A stretch of DNA of 64,000 nucleotides from Mycteria americana (taxonomy: Eukaryota; Chordata; Aves; Ciconiiformes; Ciconiidae). The notes under the pieces are model-generated. The model saw only the letters and a program-made list of their open reading frames with translations, was not told the origin of the DNA and ran no database searches. The stretch covers positions 3,516,828-3,580,827 of the forward strand of contig NC_134366.1 in assembly GCF_035582795.1 (NCBI RefSeq), in the 5' to 3' direction. Both the position numbers and the translations under genes were made by a program. Below, one piece after another: positions 37,544 to 50,101 of the stretch (positions are counted from its first letter, which is position 1; every line of letters starts with the position of its first letter).

Positions 37544-39866
37544 GTGAGAAAGGCTCTTGCTACCTCAGATCAGCCAAGTCTCACCTACCAAGTGTGAGAT
37601 TCACGCATGAGACTCCAGACTTGACCTTGTGAACGGCATTTACCGCATGCATGTGTGCAGTGAAGAACAGCAGACTCCCTTACGGTGCAAGAGGGGAGCC
37701 ACGTGTGGTCGGTCAGTGGATCTGACCTGACCTGAGTCTCCTGCCAGGGAGATACCCCCTGCCAGGGTGTATCTGGGACACAGGGTCAGAGAACGGGGAC
37801 AGATTGTGTTGCTGCACAAGATATGTCACCTGGTGGGGACCTATGCTTAAAGGGGCTTCTGAAAAGGCAAAGTCCTTGAGCTGTAGTCCAGCACTTGAGA
37901 CTTTCCTTAATATGATCCCAAGCATCGGATGTGTCCCCTGGCACTGTCTCACACATGACTTGTCTGGTGTCCGGCGAACACAATGGTGAAACTTGTCCAA
38001 GAGTGGTGCTGACCACACTGGGAAGCTGGCTTAGCACCTGTAGTTTATGGTCCGATGTGTGGTGCAGGCTGTGGTCAGCACCAGTATAGTTTCAGATTGG
38101 AAACCAGATCTACGCTCCAGATCTCTGACATCTGGACCTGTTCTCTGGAGTTTGGAAAGCGGATGAGAAAGTGGCAAAATGTGGTTATAGATCCATGTCC
38201 AAGTCTCCCGAGTCTGGTGGTTTAGGACTGAAGTGCAAGTAGGTGTAGAGCCTGGTATGGTGTAGGTGTCTCACAGCCAGTAGACGTGCACATCAGACAC
38301 AGTCACGTCTGCAGAAGGGGCCATCGGTTCTGAACTCCATGACTCGCTGTATGAATAAGAACCTACCCATGCAACTCCAGGACCTGTAATTTTTATTTTG
38401 ATTACGCTTATGCTGGTATCATTGACATCTCCTGTAGTGTGAACTGAAGACCTGTAATACTAACAGGATTGCACTTGTCCTGCCTCATTTGAAGCCTGAC
38501 TTTACTCCCAGTGAAACCGGAAGAAGTTCTCAGCCACATAAATTGGTGCAAGACAGCTGGGTGCCGTGCATCCTTGTGCAAATTCCTTTTTGTATCATGA
38601 GCAAAGAGATGAGAGTGCCCACGGGTGGAGGCAGAAGGGGAAATTTAGTCTGGAGACACCGGAGAGTTCAGATAAACATCTTTTTGTTACACCTTCTGTT
38701 AGGGCTAGACCAGCCAAACACTGTAAGCGTGTTTGGCCCCGGTAGGACAGCTGGTATTTGTTTTACTTGTTTATGCGATGGTACTACGGCATGTTCCATT
38801 AAAAAAGAGAGCGACTGAGCCAGGTGGAGCTCTCAGGAGGGAAAGGAGGCAGAGCTTCCTGGGGGAGCCCTGTGCTTGCCCCGGGGGGAGAAGATTCGAG
38901 AGAGCAGGGTGAGGCTGGGCAAATGTGAGAGCTTGGCAGGATGCAAAGGGCTGCAGGGATGGGGACACTGCTGAGGGCAGCAAGGAGCAGACATGCGGCC
39001 AAGCCTTGGAGAGGATGAGCAGAGAATCGGGGTCTTGAATCCTACTGATGAAACACGTGCCTAATCTGTTGCTTCATGAAGGAGTTCAGCATTGCTTCTC
39101 ATTAAATAGCGCTAGGTGCTTTGCCGGGGTGAGGGCTCTTTTGCCTCGCAGGCACTGTTCCAGGGCTGGAGCCCGTCACCATCTGTCGATAGGGGTGGTT
39201 CCCTGATGCTTTGTCCAAGCTTTCCTGTGAATAGTCACATCTAGTAACTTTGAGGTTATTCTAATAAGTGGTAATCGTCACAGTCACTTAGAAAGGACAC
39301 AAATAAGTGAAGTTCATTCCATGTGAATTTCTGGGTTGGCTCTAAGAAGAAATCTGAGGTTTTCCATGTGTTTTCTATTAATTCAAGTGACTGCTGTGTT
39401 TGCTGTCTTGGTTATGTGACTTGCTGGTAACTTTGATGGAGACAAAATCCCAAAGACAGATGAGAGACCTGTCTGGTTTAAGACTGACTTACTTTAGCAA
39501 AGTTTTAATTTGCATTCTCAGCATATGAGGACAATGAAAGCTGTGTCACTGTCAAATCTGTTCTAGGCAAGGCCACGTACCTTGTGTTTACCCAACAGCA
39601 GACTCCGCATGTTAGGCTGGAAACATGAGTGCCTGTAGTTAAACAAGATTGCTTTTCTCTCTTTGAAGGGCAAAAGGAGTCTTTGGGATTATCTGTTCTG
39701 TACAAATCGGGGCCTAGGAATTCATTTAGGGATGTCTGCATAGTGTCTACAATGTTTTGATTAGGTGAGAGCTGTTGGCTAGTCCTGTTGTAGTCTGGAT
39801 GGTCCAGTGTTGCCAGAGACTTTAGTATCTGCTGTTTGCTGATCATAATTAATTTCTTATTTAAAG
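37544..39866 (+). other. OBSCN: OBSCN intron between Ig4 and Ig5 exons
   Basis: 2323 nt with a GTGAGA donor and a TTATTTAAAG acceptor. No transposon, RNA gene or further exon recognised. Confidence 0.8.
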
Positions 39867-40127
39867 GGAACATCATCAAAAAACTTCCACGAAAGACTGC
39901 GGTCTTCATAAACGATACAGCCACCTTCTGTGTGGAGCTGGACAATGAATGCCAGAATATCCGATGGCTGAAAAATAAAGAAGAAGTGAAACCCAGTGAT
40001 CGAATCTCCATCACGTGCGCCGGCAAGCAACATACCATGATCATCCGAGAGTGTAAGATGGAAGATGCCGGTGAGATTGCCTTCCTGGCTGATGAAAGCA
40101 GGACTTCTACCCAGTTCACTGTGACCA
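39867..40127 (+). CDS. OBSCN: OBSCN exon: Ig5 (lacks second core Cys)
   Basis: 261 nt, 87 codons, phase 1-1, residues about 468-554. The acceptor is ATTTAAAG and the donor is CCA/GTAAGC. The product starts GNIIKKLPRKTAVFINDTAT, matching the NLLRKLPRKTAV start of human Ig5 as I recall it. The first core Cys (position 22) and Trp34 are present. The F-strand, in EDAGEIAFLADE, has Phe-Leu where the second Cys would be, so no canonical disulfide can form. This is not damage: the fold is intact and I recall the human domain lacking the same Cys. Confidence 0.94.
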
Positions 40128-40642
40128 GTAAGCTTCACGTTTATTTGGCTTTGGTGTTGGGTCTTCCCTAGCAAGCAGGTACTCCCGTGTTAGCACTGTT
40201 ATTTTAGGTACTGCCGTGGTAAGTTTGTTGTCCAAAGACAGCAGAATGTTCGATGTCTGCCACAAAAGGCCGACAGCCTGAACACTAGTGTTATGAAATG
40301 TTATGGAGAGATCAAAACAGAGAGAGGAGTCCTGGGGAAAAAGCATGGCACAAACATGTGTCTTCTCTGTACCCTTCTCATTTCGTGCTGGAGTGGATGT
40401 AAACTGATAACTGAGTAAAACATGAGGTAAGGGACATGCGTGTTCTCCCCATCAGGAGGTGCTTAGAAAACATTGTGTAAATTGCATACGTTGCAGTCGC
40501 TTTAATTCGTTGTACACAGGGCGCTACGGGTGCTCCACCTACGTGCTGACCTCCATTTTCCAAAATTATTAATTTCTTTGAGGGGCATTTATCAGTTCTT
40601 GCTACAGGGATAATATTTTTTCTAGCAAATAGGGGCCATTTA

Positions 40643-40664
40643 TCTCTCCCTCTCTCTCTCTCTT
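40643..40664. repeat. CT microsatellite
   Basis: CTCTCCCTCTCTCTCTCTCTC-type simple repeat. Confidence 0.85.
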
Positions 40665-42111
40665 CACTGAGGATTTGGAGGGGAGAGTCAGAGAGCATTC
40701 AATTCCTTCCCTAGGTCTTGAGTCTACAGAGACGTGAGGGTAGCTTGTGGGTATGCTGGCTATGATAGGGAAGTAGATAGGTGCCCTGAACATTTTTGGC
40801 AGAATATTTCCGTTCTAGCAAGCAAAAACACCTGTGAAGGAACATCTACACACACGCACATGAAGCATTTCAGGGGCAGCCAAGCGTTCACCAAACTTGA
40901 AACATCTTGCTTTGATTTTTAGCTTCTTAAGCTGTTTGCATTGAAGTAAAATATATATTAAAAGAACAGCTGCAAGAAAAAGGGGCAATGCTTCCTCTTG
41001 AAAACACGATTTCCTTCCTTTTGTGGAGACCAGCAAAGCCGTGTCCTCTCTCATCCTCTCTTTGATATGACAAAGCTGGGAAGACCCTGTGAATTGAGGG
41101 TAGCTATGCTGAAAGAGGGGACCTTTGTCACGATTAGCTTTACTTGGGGAGACTGATATAATATGCAGGCTGGAGCATTCCTTCAGCTGGCACATCTGAT
41201 CTGAGCAAGGGTTTCCACTGACAGAGCAGTAGCAGCAGGTGCAGTGTAGTTGAGATTGGACGCGAAATGAAATTTTGGTGAAGTTGCCTAATTTTATGAA
41301 GCTTTATTTTGATGGCATTGAATTTCCTAGGCAAAGCTGCTTCATTTCAGGCAGAGAACTGCATGTGGTTTCTGGCTCTTCTGCAGTTCCAATCTGCATG
41401 TTAACAAGTCACCAACTCTAGATGCCATTTGGGAGGAATAATACTTCTTTTCTCCCACCACCACCTCCAAATTGCAATTACTGAGTGGTAAAAAGAAATC
41501 TTTAAGTAAAGGTTTATAACTGCTGTGTTATCTAAACTTGGTTGGGGCATTCTGATGCTATTGAGCTAAAATGAGGAAAAAATGAGGTAAGTGTGGCACT
41601 TAGCATTGTGACGGTTTCTAAAGTATCTGGAAATCTTTAACATTCAACCAAGCACCTATTCAATGGGAACGGCAAAGTTCAGTTTGATTTCGGACTTTGC
41701 TGTTTAAGTTATGAAGCAAGTGTTGATTCATGAAATAGAAAAAAGATAAGAAGCTGCCTTCCCACAAACAGGTATCTCTGAACAAAATATTACATTACGG
41801 TTCCTGATGGTAAGGTCAAGAGATCTGATTCCAGGGTCTAGTGTTCAGCTTAATGCTACACTAATGGGACCTTTGGCATCCAGCTCTGACCATCAGTAAC
41901 TGACAGGCTGGAAACTGTGCACCCCAAAACACTTATGTGCCTATTTACGTAATGAAGGCAAAATGTATCGCATTGAGATTTCCTGTTTTTACACTTCATG
42001 CATATCTGCTTAGCTGCTTGAAGAATCCTGTGTACTATGTTCACATCTTTTTCAATTAGCTGGACAAGATCGGTGTTGGCTGTTTTAATAGCATGTATCA
42101 GGCAAGCAATG

Positions 42112-42225
42112 TTTATGTATTATTTGCTCAGTATCTTGCATTGTTACTATGCCCGTTTTACAGATGGGTAAACTAAGGCAGAGAGAAGCTTAATGGTCCC
42201 AGAGTTCGGTTTTTAGTCTAGGCTC
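42112..42225 (+). repeat. MIR-like ancient SINE
   Basis: GTTACTATGCCCGTTTTACA then GATGGGTAAACTAAGGCA and GAGAGAAGCTTAATGG. This is the conserved order of the MIR/CORE-SINE 3' half (ccattttacagatgaggaaactgaggcacagagaggttaagt) with scattered changes. It is an old insertion and the boundaries are approximate. Confidence 0.5.
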
Positions 42226-43796
42226 ATTGTACAGGCTCCCTCTATAGTCATGAATACTTGAGTATCTGCAGCGTGTGATTCATTTCACCCGTCTCACACA
42301 CCTTCTTTAAGCTGGAATGAATTGCTCCTGAGTGTGCTGTTCTCCATGGGATTACTGTTGGAGTCTGGATGACTGACTTAAACCAGACACCTAACTTTCA
42401 GATAGCCAAAATTAAATGCAATGAATCCTTTACCATGTCAGTAGATGTGTAACTAGAGCATATCAGATAATTCCTAGCCTCTTGACCGTATCAGTGGCAG
42501 CACACAGTGAGTAACCCTGATGGGACTTGAACCTTCTCTAAAGGGTTCAAGAGGAATGGGAGGATGAATGTAAGTCTTCGTTATGCAAATACCTGCAGGG
42601 ATACATTTGTGACCTCAGGTACTGTAAAATAGCCACATCTCCTCGATTGTAGGGTCTGACGGTGGGGACATTTCTCTGTCATTTCCTTTTGAAGTTAATT
42701 CCTCAACCCCAAAAGCAGGCTCTGCATACATTACTAAAACAGAGATCCCTAACGATAGTTACAACACGCCTTCTGAGTGGAGGTAGCATAAAATTCAGAA
42801 GCAGGACAGAGGACAGATACTCAGAGGAAAGCAGCTGCAGAGAACAGCCAAGCCTGTGTAACAAGCAACTGAGATCTCTGTAACTCTAAAACCCATGCGC
42901 TGTTTATTCACATCTGTCTTTTATCTCTGAAATGTCCCAGTTGTACAATGTTTAGCTGATCTGCGTTTAAGACTGTTGAGGATCTGGACTGAAATGTTTT
43001 AGTGTCGGTAGAACAGGTTCTCGAGAAGAAATGGAGGACGTAGACTCCTGGCTCGGGCTGCTTTTTACGGCGTGAATTTACATTGCTGTGCAGGATGCCA
43101 CGCCTGTGTGTAAAACGTTGCAAAATATCGCCGCGCTCTTCCCTGATGCAATGGTACATTGCCACGCATTGGTTCCCCCAGGCACATCTACGTTCCTGAC
43201 TGCAGGGACGTGTAGGGTTGAAATTCTGACAGACGATAAATACCAGCAGACTTACAATATTAGTGCAGCTATCCTGTGCAATGATGTCTGATAAGCAGGG
43301 CAAAACGGTGCCACCTTGCCAGAGTAATCCCATTGCGGTATTTTTATTTATTTTAGCCTGGATTCACACCAGGGAAGTGGAACAGGAATTTGGTGCACGG
43401 AATTTTGAACAACCTCTGATGGTGTTTTTACCCATCTTCTGAGTGAAAATAACAAGCTGAGTGTTAGTCTGCTTTGCCCAGGAGCTGTATAGGAAGTGGT
43501 GTGGGTCTGTATCTAGCACGGAAAATTTAAGCCTATGAATCGTTCATTGTAGACCCTTTGTCTGTGCAGACAATTGTAATATTGTGTTGAAATCACATAT
43601 GTTTCGCTGTGGAGGTAGGAGTATTGTACATCTTTGTGTAATGCAGCCCAAAAGCATCTTCTATCCATTCTCTTGCTTTTCCATCTCACGTCGATGTTTT
43701 ATGGAGGTTTATTATGCAAGAGGAGCTTTTATTCCAGTGTAAGCTTTTTCAGTGAGGCACAGTGGCTTTTCCACTCTGACATAAACTTCTTGCTCT

Positions 43797-43849
43797 GTTT
43801 TTTTGTTTTGTTTGGTTTTGGTTTTGGTTTTGTTTTTGGTTTTTTTTTT
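43797..43849. repeat. GTTTT-type low-complexity tract
   Basis: Tandem GTTTT/GGTTTT units and a run of T directly before the CCCTTCTGCAG acceptor. It serves as, or extends, the polypyrimidine tract of the FnIII exon. Confidence 0.85.
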
Positions 43850-43860
43850 CCCTTCTGCAG

Positions 43861-44163
43861 CTCCCAGAAAACCTCCCACCCAACCCCCAGCTGACCCTGT
43901 GGTGAAAAATAAAACAGAAACCTCAGTGACGCTAGCATGGTCCCCTCCGAAGATGGACCGCCCCATTCCCATCGACGGCTATGTTGTGGAACGCAAGAAA
44001 CTAACTGGCTTTACCTGGGTGAGGTGCCATGAGTCTCATGTCCCTGTCCCAGAGTTCATGGTGAGCAACCTGTCAGAAGAGGCTGACTATCAGTTCAGAG
44101 TGTCTGCAGTCAACGCCTATGGACAGAGCCCCTACCTGGAGTTCCCAGGGAGCATGCACCTTG
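43861..44163 (+). CDS. OBSCN: OBSCN exon: fibronectin type III domain 1
   Basis: 303 nt, 101 codons, phase 1-1, residues about 555-655. The acceptor is CCCTTCTGCAG and the donor is CTTG/GTGAGC. It is an FnIII domain, not an Ig. It has the Pro-rich entry RKPPTQPPADPVV, the B-strand Trp in VTLAWSPPK, the C-strand IPIDGYVVERK, the Tyr-x-Phe-Arg-Val core YQFRVSAVNAYG and the closing GQSPYLEFPG. Human obscurin has its first FnIII at the same place, after Ig5, and the YLEFPG ending is shared as I recall it. FnIII domains in sarcomeric giants act as spacers or docking surfaces; no partner can be inferred here. Confidence 0.95.
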
Positions 44164-44988
44164 GTGAGCACAAAACCATCATGAAATGGGTCAGTCTGTG
44201 CTGATCTGCCACATGGGTGCTCTAAAGATAGATAGAGCACCTGTGTGGATCCTCTAAGGCGGATGGAGCAATAGCACAGCAAAACCTTTCTCATTTCAAC
44301 CACTGACCATTGCCAACGTGATGGTGGTTGGGTTTCTGTGATAGAGCTGTGCGTATGCTTATATTCCAATATCTCACATCAGGCTGTGTGAGAGGCAGAT
44401 CTCTCTGCAATGGACCTTAAGCCTATAAGCACTTCTAGACCTTTCTGAAAGGAACAATTGAGGTGGGTTTATAATACAATTTTCAGTATATAAATGAGAT
44501 ATCAAACTTGCACCTAGAGAATATTATTGGGTGATCATACTGTCATGAAAACCAGGTTCCAGTCAGTCTCTCTTTAATCTTAGAGTTACTAAGAGAAATA
44601 GGGGGGGTTTCTTTATTTCTAGGGTGCCAATGTGCCCATAGAGTCATTGTGAGCAATGGGATTGCTTCTTCCTTTGATTCGTTGGTGGTTCAGGCTTGTT
44701 ATACCTTTAAATATCTTAGGAGAAAATAAGTAAAATATGCCTGTTGTTCTTTCCCTGCAGAAAGAGGACTTACTCTAATGCCAGAGGTCAGTTACCTGCA
44801 GCTGTAGAAATCAAATCCTGTTGACCAACCGTGCATTGCCTTCAGTGCATGCAAATTGTATAAGGCTGCAGAATTTTATTTTCATGTCTTGTTTACCCCC
44901 AGAGCTTCATTCTCAGGAAGGACTATTCTCCAGTGTGGCAGTCTTGTGTCCTTTGGTCTCAGAGATACGTGTTGTTCTTCTTCCCCAG
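44164..44988 (+). other. OBSCN: OBSCN intron between FnIII and Ig6 exons
   Basis: 825 nt. It contains a second, very good acceptor (TTGTTCTTTCCCTGCAG, ending at 44760), about 230 nt before the real one at 44988. In the OBSCN frame that acceptor leads to 15 codons and then a TAG at 44805-44807. No repeat recognised. Confidence 0.8.
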
Positions 44989-45255
44989 AACCAGTCCTGG
45001 CTGTGAAGACCCCCCTGACAACTGTTGAAGCTGTACCTGGAGGGGATGCCCTCTTTACTGTTGACCTCACGACGACATGTTCCGGCACTTGGTACCTTAA
45101 TGGTAAAGTCTTACAGGAAAGTGAGACCTATATCATTAAGAGAACCCAAACTACGCACACCCTAATCATAAAGAATGTCACCAAGAATGATGATGGAGCA
45201 GAAGTGAAATTTGTTGCCAATAATGTTGACACCAGCACCAAGATGAGAGTGAAAG
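44989..45255 (+). CDS. OBSCN: OBSCN exon: Ig6 (lacks both core Cys)
   Basis: 267 nt, 89 codons, phase 1-1, residues about 656-744. The acceptor is CTTCCCCAG and the donor is AAAG/GTATTT, a weaker donor than its neighbours. The product starts EPVLAVKTPLTTVEAVPGGD. It keeps the core Trp35 (GTWYLNG), but the B-strand reads LFTVDL and the F-strand reads AEVKFVAN, so both usual cysteines are absent. I recall the human domain (APKLAV start, KFVANG) being the same, which makes this an old Cys-free Ig rather than decay. Confidence 0.94.
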
Positions 45256-46108
45256 GTATTTACTTTGATCACTGTCCTTTCTTCTTCCAGTCAATGGCCG
45301 GTTGCTGTGACCTGATGATTAGAACTGGGTCTGGAGGCTTTCACTGATGCCTGGACTGTAGAAAGTACCTGAAATTGCATTATATGAACCCGTGTGGGTC
45401 CTGGTAATGACCTAACCATGATAGCACAGAGTTCAGAGTGAATCTGTGGATCTAGCCAGCTGCTTGGTATCTGAATTAGACTGCTTAACATCAGCCCATG
45501 AATTTCTGCAGTTCACAGCCATCAGTGAGTGGATTCAGTCACCAGATCTACCACTGAGTCACCTTAGACCAGTAATTTCAGCTCCAGGTTTGGCTAGTCT
45601 TTCTGACTGTAGTGAAGTCTTTCAAAAGTAAAGGAGCATTAATGACTAACAAAGTTTTTTCTTGGAGGTTTTTTAGTCTACCACAGATGTGTGTGATGTA
45701 CAAGTTAGTATCATGTAACTTGATTTGACATTGAGAGTTGCGTGCTCCAGCTTTCATCTATGAAATGACAATAAGATCTGTATCTACCCACATTGCATGG
45801 CAAAAGGTAATGAATAGACATTCATTCTGGAAGAATGTGTTTGACTTTGGGTGAAAATCTCTGCAGAAGTGTGTTTAGAATATTATTAATCAGTAGGAAG
45901 TTGTGCATTTTGTTTTTCTTAGTGACTCTGGCAATAAAACCAGATTGGGTCTCCTGAACTGGAAAAAATTGCTTGTCAATAGACATGAGTGTGAGGGCAG
46001 GAACAGGACCTAATACTTTTTCAAAGATCTCACGGTCTACGGCAGACACATATCAGGGACACATTAAACTGATATAACTTGAAATAACAAGGCCTTTGCT
46101 CCTGACAG
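45256..46108 (+). other. OBSCN: OBSCN intron between Ig6 and Ig7 exons
   Basis: 853 nt; no repeat, RNA gene or extra exon recognised. Confidence 0.8.
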
Positions 46109-46384
46109 GTGCTCCAGTGAGATTTACCAACAGGAGCAGAGATATAGAAAAGGTCTTTGCTCGGCTGAGGGAGGAAGCCAAACTTCAGGCTGAGCTTTCG
46201 GACCCAGAGGCTACTGTGAAGTGGATGAAGGATGGGAAAGAGCTCAAGGCCAGTGAAAAATATGAACTTCAAACTGTGGGGAAAAGGCACATCCTGAAAA
46301 TTCGCAACACTGCAGCAGAGGATGCTGGAGTTTATGAGTGCATTTGTGAAGGGGATAAAATGCTCTATCAGCTTTCAGTGAAAG
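46109..46384 (+). CDS. OBSCN: OBSCN exon: Ig7 (lacks first core Cys)
   Basis: 276 nt, 92 codons, phase 1-1, residues about 745-836. The acceptor is GCTCCTGACAG and the donor is AAAG/GTATGT. It starts GAPVRFTNRSRDIEKVFARL. The first-Cys position is Ala, in AKLQAELSD. Trp39 is present in VKWMKDGKE, and the second Cys is present in AGVYECICEG with another Cys two residues later. The AELSD and QLSVK segments match human Ig7 as I recall it. The domain is a normal cytosolic I-set fold that does not need the disulfide. Confidence 0.94.
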
Positions 46385-49300
46385 GTATGTGACTGCCTGG
46401 GTTGCTTTGTATTAATGGCCTGCTCCCACCCTAAGCCCGTAGAGCCATCAAGGGACAGAAAGGGCACGCTCCAGAGGCAGTGCAGGGAGTTGTGCTAACT
46501 CCCCATCAACATCTAGCGTGGACAATGTCTGTAGTCCCAGACTAAGAGAACTTGGGAGTAAACTTGGGATCTAACACTGTCTCAGTGGTAAGAGCCGTGC
46601 TTTCACTCAAATCGTCATCTTGTTATTTCATGAGATTGAATGGTGAGTAGTGAAAAGGTGCTCTTGTGATGAAGAAATTCAGCCACAGGGGCAGGACATG
46701 ATGCACGCGATCCCATGTCTGCCCTATACTTGCTATGCGAGACCCGACAAATCACTGAGGAGCTAGTTCAGCTCTGATTAAAGTTCTGATGGCCCAAGAT
46801 CATCTTGGCATTGTTGGATTTTTTTTGTTATTTGTTTGGTTTTTTGTTTTCTGTCAATACCCTGGTGAATAAGAACAGACCTTTCCAGGGCACATTGGAT
46901 GGCTTGAGTCATTTCTATTTGCAAGGTATTCAGATGGAGGTCTGTATGGAACAAACAGCAAATTGTCATTTTCTTTTAATATTTCCCGTTTGTTAGATTT
47001 GAACCAGTACTGTTTTATAGCTGCCCCGTTATTCAGCTCTTCTTGTTTTCATGGCAGTCCCTTCCCTCCTGGTTGCCTGCTACCTAGCTGCTGGGCACAT
47101 CCACTCCCAGAGCAAGACATGGAGTCTCGAACCATTTACCTTAATGCTGAAACCAACATCATTAAGCCTCCTTCTGACAAGCCTTCCCATCTGTGCAAGC
47201 TTTTATGAATTAGTTTATGGGAGAGCTTCCTCTGCCTTGAATGGGACCAGGTTTTGGCTGAAAAGCCCCAGTGTATCCGCAGATCGTTCCTCATGGGTAT
47301 CATCTAGATGTCTACTGAGGTTCAGAGTATAAAACCTGACTCCAAGACAGTCTAGCCTGTTGTGAGACATTGTCTGGGTGAGCTCCGTAGTTATTTTGTT
47401 TTGAAGGAGCAAGTTCACTTTGTAAAGCCATTTGATTTCTGTGTTCTGTCCCGTAACTCAACCCTCACCTTCTTCCCAGCAATGTTCACACTATTTCTAC
47501 ACTGCGTACATACGAGGTGCTTCATCATCTTATTCTGCTGACTCCTCACCCTCCTTGGTCTCTGTAGAAACAACAAAGCCCCGGAGTAATGTATGTGCAT
47601 TTGACAACTTGCTTGGTTATTCTCAATGAGCAAACTCAAAAGAGCCATGAAGAGAGCTGAAAAAAAAATTAAAAACCTGACTACATTTACGGAGGGAGGA
47701 ATTTGCTGTCTACACTTGGCAGATGTTCTTAATTTTGGTTTTCCTCCCTCCCTCTCTCTCTCTCTCTCTGACTCCTTAGCATAATTTTTCACACTGGCAG
47801 ATCTACCCACAGATTTAATTGAATTAGCTGATGGGTGTTTTCATGTGCTTTTCACTGTAATGTGACTATCAAATGATTAATCAATGCTATTATTTTAAAA
47901 TCTGTGTTGACAAGCTGTAACTTAAACATCTGCTGTTTGTAGCTTGCTTCCTGGAGAATCAGCTCTGATGTATCTCATCCTTGTAGGATGAGGCTCACAA
48001 ATGCTGTCCCAGTATTTTACCTTTCAGCATCGCCACCTTTTATCTATTCCTCCTGTAAATCAGACACAGCTAGCTGGTGAATAATTTGATGTGCAGGTCA
48101 GCTGTGTCTGGCACATGGGCATCACGTGGCTGCCGAGAAGCCACCGTGCTGAGCCATGGCCAGAGGCGTGTCACTCGCTGGGCCTCCTGCCCAAAAGAGC
48201 CCTGCTAGAAAATGCGCTTGCCATTTATCACTGCAGTCCCTCCACTGCCATGAGACTTCACGTGCCAGGCATCCTCTGACACACGATCTCCTACGTCGAA
48301 TGGGGACACCTGAGAAGTCTCCTTCAGACTGCTGTGGTTGTATTTTTCACTCTGGTTTTCTAAAGAAGTGAAAGGTGCATGAATGACCCATCTCCCTCTT
48401 CTTCCTCCCGAGCCTTTTAACCTGTGGGTTGAGTTCCAGTAATGCTGGTGGAGAAGTAGAGGTCTCAGCAGCGTTTGGCCCCCGCAGGCTTCATGGGTGT
48501 AGGTGGTCGGGTAGGGGAGAGAGACTGCGGTGTTCTCCTACTGAAGGGAAAGCTCCACCGTTATGAGTCCTTAGAGAAACAAGTGGAAACAGAGGCTCCA
48601 AGAAAAAACAATAAAAAAGGTTTTCCCTGGCTTAAATGCTTCTGGTATGATTTCTTTACCCATAGATATTGCTTCTAATAAGCAGACTTAGTAATCCCTA
48701 GAAAACAGGACTGGTAGGGACCTGGAGAGGTCAAATGCAAGCTCCCGTCCCTGCCAGAAGCTGGTGATTTAATGGAGTCCCTTGAGGACCAGAACTGGAG
48801 AGGCCCTTGGCTACACCATCACATCCTTCCCTTCCCTTTCCCTGTTTATTTCCTTGTTGGGTATTTCTTAGTCTTAGATTGGGGGAGATTTGGGACTGGT
48901 GTTTTCTTTTTCTTTCTTACCTGTGTACTGCTTGGCAAGTCAATTCACTCTTCATTTTTAGGTCTCCAAACTTTGCCACTGTGCAAGCAGGTGAATATTG
49001 GTTGCCTACCAAATATTTGTCTATAATTAAAAGCACTACCACAGACTCGGAGAAATCTAATGTACTTTAAAGCAAGGAAACTAAATGCGAAATCCATCCT
49101 TGTGGGTAGGGTCTTTGAGCTAAAGGAGAACCCCTATGTGTTGCACCAGGACGTAGCACTGATAATAACAACTTTGGAGCAAAAGTCTGAGAGTCACACT
49201 TAGCTGGTCCAGACCATGGACTGTAACCGTTTGCTACAGTATCAGCAGTGAAAGCTAATAACTGCTTTTGCCAGGCATTCTGCAGAGAGTTGATAATTTG

Positions 49301-50101
49301 TATTGTGCAAGCATGTTCTTGAAATTAAGGAAAAAATGCATAGGTAATCAAGGCTTTGATTTTAGTAGCTTTGACTGCACGGTCCCAACAAAGTGACTTG
49401 ATTGTGTGTGTTGTTTCAAAATAATATGTTAAGAAGATGCTTGAAAATTAATGCCATTACCTAGAGTAAAATGGGACTGTGATTTTAGGCTCATATTTTT
49501 AGCTAAGATATTGGTGGGCTTTTGAATCTTTGCTTTGAGGCAATTGGTGAGTCAATTATTCCACTATGTGTTAATATGGTGCCAGACTTATTATTTACCT
49601 TCTATGCTCCAGTTAATTTCCAGGAAGAAATTTCTTTTCATTTCAGTTCCTATGTGATATCTGCATAGATTTTTGATGTAATATAATTTAGTTTATCTAG
49701 ATTACATTTTAACCTCTTTTAGAGTCGATTTATTTGCCAGGTGGTTACAATACGATTGAATAACCTTCATTGCTCTCCCTTCCATTTGCTTGTGTCATAG
49801 CTTTCCTCACCTCTCCCAGATATTTTCTTAAAGCCCTATTGCCTAGGACTTCCTCTCCCATTGGCTCAGCCTCCTGTGTTGTATGTGCTCTGGTTTTTGG
49901 ACGTATGATAATCAGGTATATGGTTTATAAAGGCTGGATTTTGGCTGCTTCTGCATAAGAATGTAGTAATTAGATCCGTAATTAAACATGCATATTAGGT
50001 CTTATGATAAATTAATATGTACTGTAGATGTAAGTGTTGTATATATTTACTGATGTCCACACAATTCTTTACCAGCGCTGTGTGTCTATATTTTGTTTCA
50101 G
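46385..50101 (+). other. OBSCN: OBSCN intron between Ig7 and Ig8 exons
   Basis: 3717 nt. It holds a weak tRNA-like trace near 46565-46625, a T-rich tract near 46820 and a CT repeat at 47743-47769. Otherwise I see nothing in it. Confidence 0.8.
47743..47769. repeat. CT/CCT microsatellite
   Basis: CCTCCCTCCC followed by about nine CT units. Confidence 0.9.

Larger units (their letters stand above)
40128..43860 (+). other. OBSCN: OBSCN intron between Ig5 and FnIII exons
   Basis: 3733 nt. It holds a CT repeat (40643-40664), a MIR-like SINE trace (about 42112-42225) and a GTTTT-rich tract (43797-43849) that runs into the polypyrimidine tract of the FnIII acceptor. Confidence 0.8.
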
